A DNA stretch of 64,000 bases from Numida meleagris (Eukaryota > Chordata > Aves > Galliformes > Numididae). Below, in pieces: positions 52,661 through 63,664 of this stretch (position 1 is the stretch's first letter; every line of letters begins with the position of its first letter). Where the stretch lies: contig NC_034412.1 in assembly GCF_002078875.1 (NCBI RefSeq), forward strand, positions 10,995,340 through 11,059,339, in the 5' to 3' direction. The position numbers and the translations under genes are program-made. The notes below the pieces were generated by a model. That model did no database searches and had not been told where the DNA came from. It saw only the letters and a list, made by a program, of their open reading frames with translations.

Positions 52661-55640
52661 TGAGACACTGCATCATCTGAATGGGCAGATTTACTATATG
52701 TTGATTTCCGTCCAAGGTGGGCAGTATCTCCTCACCAGGAAGGCCTGTGTGGCTGTTTGCAAATGGATTCATATCTTGTCAGAATCATACAGAGCAGCAT
52801 CAGATTCATGAGGAATCCATAAACTGTCTGCAGGACGAAAGCATGAGCATACAGGGAAGGCTACCCATTATAGTACTAAGGACAGTTATTACCCAGATTA
52901 TCACTTCCTGGACTGACACCTCAGCAGCCCTGCTGTAAAAGCAATGTGCTCGATGCAACTTTTAATTGAAGGTTGCTTATATTCTCCCCCTCACACTGAG
53001 TTCTCCCCAACTGAATTGGAAAAGTGTGGGCAATGGTTTTATTCAGGGAGAAAATCTCCTCTGTCTCTAAATCACAGAAATGCTGTTCCTTGTGTACTGA
53101 TTGGCAAAAACGCATGCATTTTCTAGGGAGATTTTCATTGGGGAGGGAGGCTTACCAGTCAAGTGAACATCAGCTATATCCATCTGATGGCTTTTGATGG
53201 GGTCCTGTGGGTCAAGGGCTTGTAGCAGAATGCAACCTCAGGAAAGGCAAATTAACCTCAAATATATTTATGGTCCTGCTCAACCTCCCTAATTCTTCCT
53301 TTTTTCCTGTTTCTGTTAGCTCCTTCCTCAGTTACACCTTAATGACAAATGAAAATATTTTGTGCTGAGTAAAGGAGATAGGATTGAGGAAGTTCTAGGC
53401 ATTTAAACAGAGACCTTAATGACCTTAATCCTCAGAATTACAATCAGAAATCCCTACTTCCAGAATCATTTTCCTTTTAGATTAAAAAAAAAAAAGAAGA
53501 AGAAATAAAAGAGGGAAAAAAATGGGGAAAAAGTCGGGTTTGAAGGCAATGCAAGGAAATACTATATATGTTCTGATTTTCCTTTGATTCTTATCACTCA
53601 TAAAATCTGGGTGACATAGGGAATTTAGCAGCCTTCAAGCCATTTCTTTACAGACCCTAGTAGAAAGGACGCAGGACAACAAAGGCCCAGCTGGCAGAGG
53701 GAACAACCAACCTGATTTTTCTCTGCTTACAACTAACAGAAGGGAGAAAGTTCAGTGAATAAAAGAAATCCCACTTACACTAGCAATGAAAGCTGGGCAG
53801 GAGTTTTAAAATTATGGAAGTTATCTTACTGTCAGTGTGAGAATAAATCTCTATAAAAATACAAACATTTTAAAAATACAGGAGTAGCAATAAACATTTA
53901 AAAAATCAAATCATTTTCTCCAGTAGGCAGTGAAGGGTGCCAAAACATCTCATGGAGAGTATGAGCTTTCCGTTAATATGTACTTTTCTTCAGGTAGATT
54001 ACCCAGGAAGCTCAGCTGAACAGGGTTGGACAGAATTTTTATAGTCGCCTCCACCCTTTAGTCAATATATTCTTCTCTTGCACTGTAAATTGTCCTCACT
54101 TCGCTCTTGCTGAGTACAGCTCGTGGATTACTATGTAGACTGCCACACAGAAGGCTTGACCGTCTTCTAGCATGGGGACCCTCTGGCACTTACAATGTAT
54201 TTTAATTTTATTCTGTATTTCAGTGCTGAATACCACAGGGTAAGTAGCACAACACTGAATGTACCTTAGTTCAGGAAACTTAGTTACCATTAATTATAAA
54301 TGTCCTTTCTTAACTTTTTACGTGTGGAGTGTTGTACAATTAAACCATGTCATTTTTAAAAGAGGAAATGGCTGAATTTTGTTGTTGCCAAATTCTGCAT
54401 TGGCTGCTGTCTGTGAGAGAATGTGTAACGTGAATTTCTAATGGCAGATCTGAAGGGGAGATCTGCTGCAGTTATCAAATGCTTCTGACTTTCTATGTAT
54501 GCCTACAGTAACCTTTGCCTTAGGACTTTGATATGTAGCGGTTTAAAGATAGCATGGAATAGAAACTAAATGGCAGCTTGTTACAGCTGTCTTGTGGGGA
54601 AAGAAAAAAAAGTTCTTACTTATCTTCACACCTCTTTCCTCCTTAGCTTTAGCTCCGTCTATTTTCCAGTTGCTTGATGTGTTTCAGTGATGAAGTAGAT
54701 TCTGTTTGTATATGATACTTACTATGAACCTCCCTAGTTTTTCTAAATCTCTCTGCTTAGATTTTGATTGGCTGCGGGGACATCCACTGTGATGGCTTTG
54801 CTTAAGGACAGATTCTCTCTATACTGTGTCAAGTAGAACAAGAACAATTGGGATGGTGGGTACCACAGGGGCAGGCACTGTGCCTGCCTCCTAAAGCTGT
54901 AGACCACCATCAGAACATGTCAAGAGCAGCTACTGTAGTCTTGCAGTCCTGGAAATTCCTTTCCAATGCAAAATACCCAAAGAACAGAGCCATCTTTCTT
55001 GCAATCTGTGACAGAGCTTTGGTTTTGTCATCTCATCTCTGCAGGATTTTGTAGCACCACAAGGACTATATCTATTTCTAACTGCCCTTGCCCTGTAGCA
55101 TTTTTAGGGTAGGTCAGAAGAAAAACTGAATGAGATGACGGTTTGTGGTCATGAGATATTTGTAATGGTTAAAGGAAACAAAAGCCTTCCAACAAATAAC
55201 AGATAATTTTGTGACACACCAGTTAACTGGCATTTGCATGTCTTGCTTTGCAGTAGTGAGGATGACTGACACAAACAAGTTAACAGCAAATCTTTTGTGT
55301 TATTCTGGTATTCTCTGAGCTTCACTGTACCTTGCCATCCCTCTTGTAGCTCCCCATGCCTAATTGAGTTGGTCTCTGTTCATTTTAGAGGGATACAGAG
55401 AGAGGATCCTTCTAGACTCAGATGAGGTGAACATATCACATCTTTTTCTAGCTCAGAACTTCTTAATGAAGGAGTAAGGATAGATGGGAAGGGAAGGAGT
55501 CAGACACAGATGAGGCCCTGAGTCTGGGCAGTAATTCAGTAAGAACACCCGATGACATCTGTTAGTCCCAACATTCTTTCTTAAACAATTTTTGAGTCAC
55601 TAAATCTGTAAGGGTTTCACTGTGTTATTTGTCTTGGCAG
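52661..55640. other. 5' flank or early intron of the zonadhesin-like gene
   Basis: No confident exon. There is a purine tract at 53483-53532. A 16-base segment at 54224-54239 is bounded by a strong acceptor (TTCTGTATTTCAG) and donor (G|GTAAGT), and its end phase fits the next exon; it is a candidate microexon only. Because the first visible exon at 55641 needs two upstream bases to complete its first codon, at least one more exon lies to the left. Confidence 0.5.
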
Positions 55641-55690
55641 GATCAAACACAGACCAACTGGTGGCTTGAGATCGTGGAATCCTGAAACAG
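55641..55690 (+). CDS. ZAN: Zonadhesin-like exon A, N-terminal spacer before MAM
   Basis: A 50-base exon between TTATTTGTCTTGGCAG and GTAACT. It enters with one base completing an upstream codon, reads IKHRPTGGLRSWNPET, and ends with one base (G) that joins CT of the next exon to give alanine. It is very short, and the intron after it is only 90 bases. Mature zonadhesins also carry a short non-domain spacer before the first MAM cysteine, which fits. The phase match and splice sites are the main evidence, as the residues themselves are not diagnostic. Confidence 0.65.
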
Positions 55691-55780
55691 GTAACTGCTT
55701 ATACTTAGTGCTGTTAATGTCCAAGGCAGATTTTGAATATAATGTCTCCTTTTCCTTACTTTCCTTGCTTTGTGTTTCAG

Positions 55781-55930
55781 CTTACCTCACTAGATGTGAT
55801 TTTAACAACAACTCAAGACCATTTTGTGACTGGACCCAACCTTGCACTGTGAACCAGGGAGTATGGATACGAACCAAGCATGAGACTCCGACTGATGGAA
55901 CAGGTCCTGATGGAGACTATCCTGATGGAA
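55781..55930 (+). CDS. ZAN: Zonadhesin-like exon B, MAM domain first part
   Basis: A 150-base exon with acceptor TTTGTGTTTCAG and donor A|GTAAGT. It encodes the start of a MAM domain: CDFNNNSRPFCDWTQ (first and second domain cysteines, tryptophan and the DWTQ signature), then GVWIRTKHETPT and GPDGDYPDG. A possible N-glycosylation sequon is NNS. MAM domains are extracellular adhesion modules of about 160 residues. It enters at phase 1 and leaves at phase 1, splitting a lysine codon. Confidence 0.93.
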
Positions 55931-56250
55931 GTAAGTGCTTGTTTATGGCATTGTTTACTTCATTTTGAAGACAGCTTGACCACCTTTCTTCTTTCTTTTT
56001 CATGAGGAGATTAATGAAATCCTTCAAAATAAGTCAGTTTCATTGACACCTGTCTTTGACTTTTCACCATATTCAGTCACAGGTAGATTAAACTGGCTTG
56101 CCCCATCGTAGATTGGAAATATTTACCACTGTAGTGAAAGAAAGTAGAAGAATGCTAGCTACTTCTTGCTTAAAATCTCACCAAGAATGCAGTGACATTC
56201 AACAGATCATTACTCAAAAGAAGTTTTATCGTCAAATTACAGTGATACCA

Positions 56251-56300
56251 GCTGATGCCAAGAAATGTAGTGATTGCTGATGCCAAAAAATGTAATGATT
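56251..56300. repeat. 25-bp tandem duplication
   Basis: GCTGATGCCAAGAAATGTAG plus TGATT (56251-56275) is followed at once by a second copy at 56276-56300 that differs at two positions. It lies in the intron between exons B and C. Confidence 0.9.
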
Positions 56301-57433
56301 GCTGTACTGACACTGGGTAATGTTCATGCTAGCAAAGCATTACAAGATCGGAAATTAAAGAACGTATTTAAAAATCTTGTCCTCAGCTACATGTGATTGA
56401 AAAACTGAGATCTAATGTGGTCATATCATTAAAAGAGTGTTTAATATGGCTCCATCTCTATCTGTTTGAACCATCAGCCTTGCACTAGAAGATTCATTTA
56501 TAGGAGATCAGTCTGTAGTCATACTGTTTTCTGCAATTATCCCTAGACCGGAAAGGTCACTTATAATATATACATATGTTTTCAATTGGCATGGTCCATT
56601 TAAATTCAAATGCTACTTACATTTTCTTACTATTAATAAAGTCCTAAAACAGTAGACTGAATATTATACTATGTGTGGAGTAATGTTTTATAAAGTAGAA
56701 ATGGTCATTTCTTTTTTACTCATTTCCATGGTCAGATGGGAGAGACTTGACATAACTGCACTGACAGAATGTAGTTTTCATCTTAGTACAGAGATGTGAT
56801 GGGAAGCAAAAAGCTTCAGCCTTAGTAAAGGAAAATGTAATCTCATAATGAACAAGTTCAGAGTAAAGTATTTAAATCCCAAAAGCAAATAGTGTGAGAT
56901 TCTGAATTTTGAAAAGATTGATTCCTTTTGATAATGTCAAACCTAATATATTAATAGAAATGTCTGTTTTTTTCTTATCCCTCTGCTTTGAGACAAAACC
57001 AAATATTGGGGGGTTAGAATTTTCTTTGTGCCAGGAATTTGTTTATCATTAGATCATGTCTTGGAAGGGAAGGTGTATTGCAAATGCATAGTAGATCACA
57101 TTATTTTTCTTAGAGGAAAGGGGAAACTGAATGAGGATAAGTTGGGCGCTGTGTCTGGACATGCTTTCTCTTGAAAGAAGCCTATATCTTTATTTGCAAT
57201 CCCAAAATAACTGTTCATGTGAGATAGGATATATTTGCTTTACTCTCCAGGTCTCATTGTACTTTAGCTAACTACACAGTGCTAACCATTGCAATGTAAA
57301 TTACAAACATTTGCTACTTTGCTTCTGCTAATTATGTGCTTGATTTCTTCCAGAGTTGAATTGTACTTCAGTTTTAAGTGACACCTAACAAGTTAGAAGG
57401 ATTCAGACTTTTTTTTTTTTTTTCACTGTGCAG

Positions 57434-57696
57434 AAGGCTATTTCATCTACCAAGAAGCAAGTAATCTGATCCCATTCGACACTAACAGGCTTGAGAGCCC
57501 AAATATTGTGGTTTCTGAAAAAATATGCATAGACTTCTGGTACTATATGTTCGGGTCAGAAGACAGGAATGAACTGAGAGTGCTTATACAAGACAGCACA
57601 GGGGAGTTTATGGCATGGAGTCGGAAGGGAAACCAAAGTTCCTCTTGGATTTATGGTGCTGTCACACATACTTTTCCAGCACAGAGAAAGATAAAG
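57434..57696 (+). CDS. ZAN: Zonadhesin-like exon C, MAM domain central part
   Basis: A 263-base exon behind a 15-base T run and TTTCACTGTGCAG, with donor GTAATA. The translation begins GYFIYQEASNLIPF, then SPNIVV, EKICIDFWYYMFG (the conserved CxxFxYYMxG-like MAM core), LRVLIQDSTGEFMAWSRKG, a GNQSSSW sequon and YGAVTHTF. It ends at phase 0 after QRKIK. All MAM core elements are in the expected order, with no stop or frameshift. Confidence 0.95.
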
Positions 57697-58085
57697 GTAA
57701 TATATTTTCAGAATAAATTTATTTGTACAGCGTCAGCATTTATGATTTGCCCTCCCTTTGCAGGCTGTAAAAGGTTGTGCGTGTAAGCTAGAAACAATAA
57801 CCATGATTTTCATGGTTTATATTTTGTAATTATAATGCCCTCATGCTTTATGCCAAATAATAAGAAAAAAAAACAAACAACTCCCTGAGGTTTACTGCTG
57901 TTTTTAGCTAGGAGATAAAATATATTTGATTTGCTCTCTCTTTCCTTGCTTCCCACATTCCACCACTGGTTCACTGGATGCCCTTAGAGATAGACCAGAA
58001 AGAGTATTATGAAAATACGTTGGGGGAAATTCTCTCACATATACCTGAACAACTGATGCAGTGATTCACTTTGCATCCTGCCTAG

Positions 58086-58167
58086 GTCATTTTTGAGGCT
58101 GTCCGAGGACTGACAGAGTATGCAGATACGGCACTGGACAATGTCAGAGTAAGAGATGGATCCTGTG
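58086..58167 (+). CDS. ZAN: Zonadhesin-like exon D, MAM domain C-terminal part
   Basis: An 82-base exon between CATCCTGCCTAG and GTAAGT. It encodes VIFEAVRGLTEYADTALDNV followed by RVRDGSC, the typical MAM ending (VxFExxRG ... DIALDNV ... GxC), with the last MAM cysteine. It ends with one base (phase 1), so the MAM module as a whole is bounded by phase-1 introns on both sides. Confidence 0.95.
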
Positions 58168-58454
58168 GTAAGTCTATATTTGTGCCTTTCTCATCTGTCT
58201 TTAAGATGTTGACAATTACTCAATTCCAGTTACAATATAGAAACTCTTCATAACACCAAACCACAAAAGAAAAATAGAAAAATCTTTCCAGCTCACTTCA
58301 TATAGTTGTTACTTCTTTTATTGTAGATCCTTCCCAAGTCTTTCCTCAGTGCCACCAACACAGAGAATAAACTATTCACTTCTCTGTAAATGTGGCCATT
58401 TTTACATGGTCCAACAAACCTTAATTGTGAAGTGCATCTCTAAACCCAGCCAAG

Positions 58455-58530
58455 GTCTTGGATTATAGGATAACCTGAGCTGGAAGGGATCCACAAGGAT
58501 CATAGAGTCCAGCTCCAGGTTCCAATGTTC
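58455..58530 (-). mobile_element. CR1-type 3' end fragment, reverse orientation
   Basis: ATAACCTGAGCTGGAAGGGA followed by TCCACAAGGATCATAGAGTC and CAGCTCC matches the reverse complement of the conserved 3' end of avian CR1 (GGTTGGAAGGGACC ... GATCAT ... AGTCCAAC). It is short and old, and sits in the intron between exons D and E. Confidence 0.65.
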
Positions 58531-59777
58531 TAAACGTTTTTTACAGCAAATCTCTGTCCAGTATGATCCAGAAAATACACAGAACTGCCATATTTAATTT
58601 AAAAAATATAATGGTGACTCAATAATAATGACTTGCACTATCATATCTGATTATAAATGAGTAATTTGAGCTTGATTTCTGACCCTCTAATAAATCAGCC
58701 TTGACTTGCGCAATTTGTGGAAGACTTGGAGCCAGAGATTAATCACAATTTCACCCCACCTTTTCTATTATGAATGCAAAATTTACAAGATGTGAATTCT
58801 ACAAGAAACATGCTGAGTATGGTACAGAAAATGTTATCAGGTCTTAATAGACATCTCTGTGAAACACTACTCATTTAATGTCAGTAAAATGTTTTAAATT
58901 TACACTGGCCAGGATTTTTGGATGATGAAGAGTTCCACTCATGTTCATACCCTGAGAATATATAATTTTCTACAAAATACTGTGAAAAATACTTGAGGCC
59001 CATTTGGAAGGCCAGTTGTTCATTTTTCCAGGCTTATTGTCACACAATTCAGCCACAGGATGGTGCACGAATGTAATTCCAAGAGACTAGAGAAGAGCTC
59101 CTCCTTCTGTTAAACTGTGTGTCTACAATCCATCTTGGGGTTGCTAGCACACACATATAAACACACCAAGAGGACTTGTTTTAGAATATGTCTTTGTGGT
59201 GGATAAATAATAAGTGGAGAAGATGCTAATATGTATTAATATGTACTGAGAAGCAAAAATGAGCATCAGCAAAGACTCAACACCACTGCTTATTATATCT
59301 GTCAGTAGAAAGCTCATTCCTTACATTCCTAAGAGATACATGCCATTTTGTAGAAAGAACAAAACTCTGAGTAGAAACCACCAGTGTCCTGAGAGTCATT
59401 TGTTTCTGTTATATGGCATCTGCTGGCAGGCTACCCATTTCCAGGCCTGCCAACGCTTGCAGAGAGCATGACCTTCATGCTTTAAGAAACAAACCAGAGA
59501 GAATCACATATCCAATTGTAAATTCATTTCCAGTTTCAGAGAAGCATACTAGGACAAGCTCAGTCACTGTCACCAAGCTAGTAGTGAGATGAGCTTCCTA
59601 AGAACTCAAAACTTGCATGTCTTCATTTTTTAATATAGACTATTCCATTTTCTTCAGTGAAAATATTCTAACTTTATGCTGGTGAACAGTAAGTAGAAAC
59701 CTGTGTATGCTGCTTTGTATGTGGTGTTTACTGTGTGATTTTATAACTCATCATTCCCTTGTCTTTTCTACTGACAG

Positions 59778-59843
59778 ATGCAGTCAGCACTCCTGTACCA
59801 CCAACACCTACACCAACAGTACCTGTGCCACCTCCTGTGACAG
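59778..59843 (+). CDS. ZAN: Zonadhesin-like exon E, Pro/Thr-rich linker
   Basis: A 66-base exon between TTTTCTACTGACAG and GTAATT. It encodes DAVSTPVPPTPTPTVPVPPP followed by VT. Such Pro/Thr tracts are typical O-glycosylated spacers, and in mammalian zonadhesins a long mucin-like repeat sits at this point between MAM and VWD domains. Here the visible linker is a single short exon. It is symmetric (phase 1 to phase 1), so inclusion or skipping keeps the frame. Confidence 0.85.
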
Positions 59844-59964
59844 GTAATTTTAGCCAATCACGTGTGATAGTCAATGTTTTAGAGGAGGGCAGCTGTGCAT
59901 TCTACCAGTGCTACTTGAATTGATGTATCTGAGCGTGTTTCTGCGGCCTTGCCTTAGGCCATAA

Positions 59965-60055
59965 AGTCTGTCTTTGCTGTTTCATTTCTTTCATACGTAA
60001 TCTACAAAATGGGGACGACCATGTTTTCTCGCAGCACAGTGAAGGCATGAGCTGT
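59965..60055 (+). mobile_element. Possible MIR-type remnant
   Basis: TTTCATTTCTTTCATACGTA followed by ATCTACAAAATGGGGACGAC resembles the MIR stretch CAGTTTCCTCATCTGTAAAATGGGGATAAT. The upstream half is not clear, so the call is tentative. It ends only about 55 bases before exon F. Confidence 0.4.
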
Positions 60056-60109
60056 CTTTTCTGATGCACCAATATGTTAATGAAACATACTCTGTTTTCC
60101 CGTCTCCAG

Positions 60110-60354
60110 AAGCAACTTGCAGTATACATGGAGATCCTCATTATTTAACATTTGATAAGCAGCGCCATGACTTCATGGGCACCTGCACCTACACCCTCTC
60201 CAAGCTGTGTGAGAACAACAGCTCGCTGCCCTACTTCAACGTGGAAGCGGCCAACGAACACAGAGGAAGCAACACTCGCGTGTCCTATGTCCAATCCATG
60301 GACATTGATGTTTATGGCTACAGGATCAATCTGGGAAAAAACGGAGTTGTTAAG
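60110..60354 (+). CDS. ZAN: Zonadhesin-like exon F, VWD domain first half
   Basis: A 245-base exon between TTTTCCCGTCTCCAG and GTAAGG. It opens the VWD domain with CSIHGDPHYLTFD (the GDPHYxTFD signature with a likely calcium-site aspartate), GTCTYTLSKLC, an NNSS sequon, PYFNVEAANEHRG and YGYRINLGKNGVVK. It ends at phase 0. Its central part (60160-60260) has clearly more G/C at third codon positions than the next exon. Confidence 0.96.
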
Positions 60355-60530
60355 GTAAGGCTGGATCCCGCTATCTATTGTCAGTAAACACGACATTGTG
60401 TGTTCTTAATGCTAGTACGGGCTCACTGTAGAAGCCCTCTGCTCTGTATAGGATGGTGGTCTAAGAAAATCAGCCTTAAAAGTACGTGTCTTGAAGTGAT
60501 GATAATGATTGTCCTTCTGTGTCCGTGTAG

Positions 60531-60814
60531 GTTGATGGAGTCAGCCAGGTACTCCCTCTGACCTTGGCGAATAGTGTCAGCATTTCCTTCAGCGGACAAT
60601 ATGTTGTGGTTACCACTGACTTTGGGCTGAAGGTCAAGTTTGATGGAGATCACAGAGCAGAAATCACTCTTCCCAGTACCTATGTATCAAAAGTCTGTGG
60701 AATATGTGGAAATTATAACGGGGACAAAAAAGATGACTTCCTTAACCCAGATGGAGGGATGGAAACAGACTCGGCCAGCCTTGGAAACAGCTGGCAAGTT
60801 TACAATGACTCAAG
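60531..60814 (+). CDS. ZAN: Zonadhesin-like exon G, VWD domain second half
   Basis: A 284-base exon between TTCTGTGTCCGTGTAG and GTAGGA, following a 176-base intron. It encodes VDGVSQVLPLTLANSVSISF, then VVVTTDFGLKVKFDGDHRAEI, TYVSKVCGICGNYNGDKKDD and SWQVYNDS. The CGIC motif (about residues 342-345) is the CxxC-type element of VWD domains implicated in disulphide assembly of mucins and von Willebrand factor. GNYNGDxxDDF is the family's calcium-binding-type loop. It ends at phase 2. Confidence 0.96.
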
Positions 60815-61442
60815 GTAGGACTGCAGTCAGGATGTCTGGCCTTGTCTGGGAGTTACGTCATGAGCAGTACTTTAAGCAACTGTTGTATGTAGGCCCAAAA
60901 TGTCAGGAATATGGACTAAAATATATTCTTGTCTGTGTAGCTCTTTCGCAAGTCTGGGAAGAATTTGTAGCAAATTCAAGTGCGCTTAAAAAGAGAAAAA
61001 TTGAATACAACCCCTGCAATTGCCCACTAGGCTTCCAGCTATTGTTGTAGCATATTGATGGTCCTGCTAGAACTCTTCTGAGATACTTCACTGTTGATTT
61101 TATAATTACGCAAGATGTTATTTCATGACAAGAGATGTTTAACTTTGAACGCTTTTGCCGTTTGTTTGCCCTTCCCAGGTGTCTTACTTGTACAAAGCGT
61201 ATTTTTAGACTTAAAGCCAAAATTAATGCTTAAATTTCTTACAGGCATCACAAAAGTTGTGAAGTTGAGATCATTTTAAAATCTCAAGTCTTATCCTGTT
61301 TGAAATGTAGATCTTTAAGAAGTCTTCCTTAGTCTGGGGCCAGCCCTGTAGTTTTCTTAGATGGGATTTGAAAAATATCTCGAGTGCAGTTGTATGCAAA
61401 GTTCACCAGCGACATTTTCCACATCTGTTTTTTTCACACTAG

Positions 61443-61720
61443 GTGCTTGCCAGATGATGGCCATACCCCAAATTGCACTGCTGATGAAAAACATATGATC
61501 CAAAGCAGTGAATACTGTGGTCTGATCACTGATCCCAACGGCCCATTCCAGAATTGCCACTCAGTAGTTGACCCACAGAGTTATTCTGAAGACTGCCAGT
61601 ATGATCTCTGTGAGCTTCATTTGAGCAGTGAAGCCCTCTGTCAAAACCTGCAGGCTTATGCAGATATGTGCCAAGCTGCAGGAGTCCAGCTGACACCGTG
61701 GAGAAACGCAACCTTCTGCC
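61443..61720 (+). CDS. ZAN: Zonadhesin-like exon H, C8 domain
   Basis: A 278-base exon between TTTTTTTCACACTAG and C|GTACGT. It continues with CLPDDGHTPNC (NCT sequon) and then a C8 domain of about 68 residues: CGLITDPNGPFQNCHSVVDP, YSEDCQYDLCEL, ALCQNLQAYADMCQAAGV and a closing NATFC. The eight C8 cysteines appear in the usual spacing. The donor GTACGT is an acceptable non-majority form. It ends with one base. Confidence 0.95.
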
Positions 61721-63664
61721 GTACGTATCAAAGATTACTGGAAATTACCATTTGTCGGGGGGATATAATTAGGACTGCCTGAAGAGAGAGCATTACAAGA
61801 AACGGTTTTAAGTTCCTGTAACATCGTGAATCTTAACTGCTCAGGCTAAAGATTTCAGGATCATGTGTAGTCCTCAGCTGGAGTCCTTGAGTTCTTTAGA
61901 AAGACTGATGAAAAGAGGGGGCTTTTCTTTTGAATTCTTCTCCTGCCCCTATATTTTTGTTCAAGGGTATTAAGTGTATCAGGGACCTTTGAGGGTTTTT
62001 TACCTTCTGAGGAAGCTGTGCCTAAACTTTAGTGTCTCTGAGAAAAAAAATCTCATTTTGCACCTGCTTAGTATACGTGTGAGAGCATCACCCACGTTCC
62101 CTGCAGAGATGCTGAGCTACCTTATTCTATTCTCTTAGCCTCTCTACCTTGCAGGGTAGAGAGCAGGCACCCTGATAACAGAAGGGAAGTTATGTCTTCT
62201 CCTCTTGCAGAAACCCCAGCAGAAGCACATTAAGGCAGATGACCACAGAAGGGGTACGAGCCAGAGCAGATGAAAGGCAGAGCTGCACATGGGGATAAGG
62301 AATCCAGGCAGTCTGGGGCAATGAGAAAGGAGCTTTGATTAAGAACTGGAGAGGAATGCTGAATGGGGTAAATAGGAGGCCCTGGATTTTGAGAAGGAAA
62401 GTAGATTCTGGAAAGGAAAATGTGAATGTGCTTACAAGGCTATGGAAAAGTGGAAGAACATGTTGAAAGTGGCTAAGCTAAGTGCAAGGAGCATGGACTA
62501 GGTAGCCGGTGAAGGGATCAGAGTTTGTTGCTCCCACAGGAACAATGAAATCAAAACTGGTGGGAGGAATAGATCTGAGCTGGAACAGTGAAGATGTCTG
62601 AAATTCAGAGTTTCTATCAGCGTAAAGAGAGCAGGACAAAGCAGAAAAATGCTTGATGAACTGAGCAGAAGATCTGGGAATCAATGAATTCTGCTGTGCC
62701 CTGTGTGCCCTCTGCCCTGAGGGAGATGAGGAGACTCAAGAAAGATACTGGTCTACAAATAGTGAAGTGTCTGAAGCCAAATTTACTCTGGACATTTGTA
62801 TCACAATTGATTGTGATCTCTTGCTGGAGCATTTTCTTTGCTAGGCTCTCTCCCACATAAATTCTATGGGTTTTAAGCAGGAGTAAACCTTACCGGTAGC
62901 TGTTCTTTCTGCTGCAGGAGCTTGCAGGATCTCTCCTCCTTGCCTTGCTCCTATTACAAACTATGCCTTTGTCCTCTACCAACCTCACTAACTTATTTCT
63001 GGGTCAGTTTTAATTGATGGGGGGGTGGACAGGGAAAAGTACAATGTAATCGTGCGATCTCCATTGCTTAAGGAAGCAGACTAAAATAGAGTGAGGATAT
63101 GTAGTTAAAAACTGAACTACATCATGTAAGTGTACAGAAGCTGGAAAGAGACTGAAGATTGAGATTCAAAGAAAAACTTTGAATTAGCTTAGCTTTTGTT
63201 TTTGAATTGTCACACGTGCAACAAGGTATAAAAGGAGAATAGGATGCTTGTACATCTACGTACTGATTATTTAACAGACAATAAGATATCTTCAGGAAGT
63301 GAAAAAAATATGAATCAAGAAGCTACGATATGATTAGAATGAAGTGTTACCTATAGCCTAAATCAGGCACATGCCAAGGACAAATAACATGACACTGATA
63401 TCCTCAGCCCAATGCAGGAGAGAAAAGCAAACACTGACCAGAGTAGACGATCTGGTAGGAAATTCTTGCAGAGTGAAATTGTTAGGACCCACAACCATGA
63501 ACTATGTTAAAGGGCAGTTAACCATGAAAGGCATGGATTACATTGCCAGAGGATTCCAGGGTGTCCTCAAGACTGCAGAACAAAACAAAATATGCCATGA
63601 AATAAACCCAAATACTTCAATACGTAAAACATGAACTTGTGTATTAATCTTTTATATTCCACAG

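Noticed and set aside
55389..55427. Small acceptor/donor-bounded segment (GYRERILLDSDE) as an upstream zonadhesin-like exon
   Set aside because: It ends at phase 0, while the next exon requires a phase-2 donor, so it cannot join in frame.
14071..55640. Exons of PLAAT1 or ATP13A4/5, the human neighbours of MB21D2
   Set aside because: I looked for the NCEHF-type PLAAT motif and the P-type ATPase DKTGT motif in the translated frames and saw neither. Those genes must lie elsewhere or be absent here.
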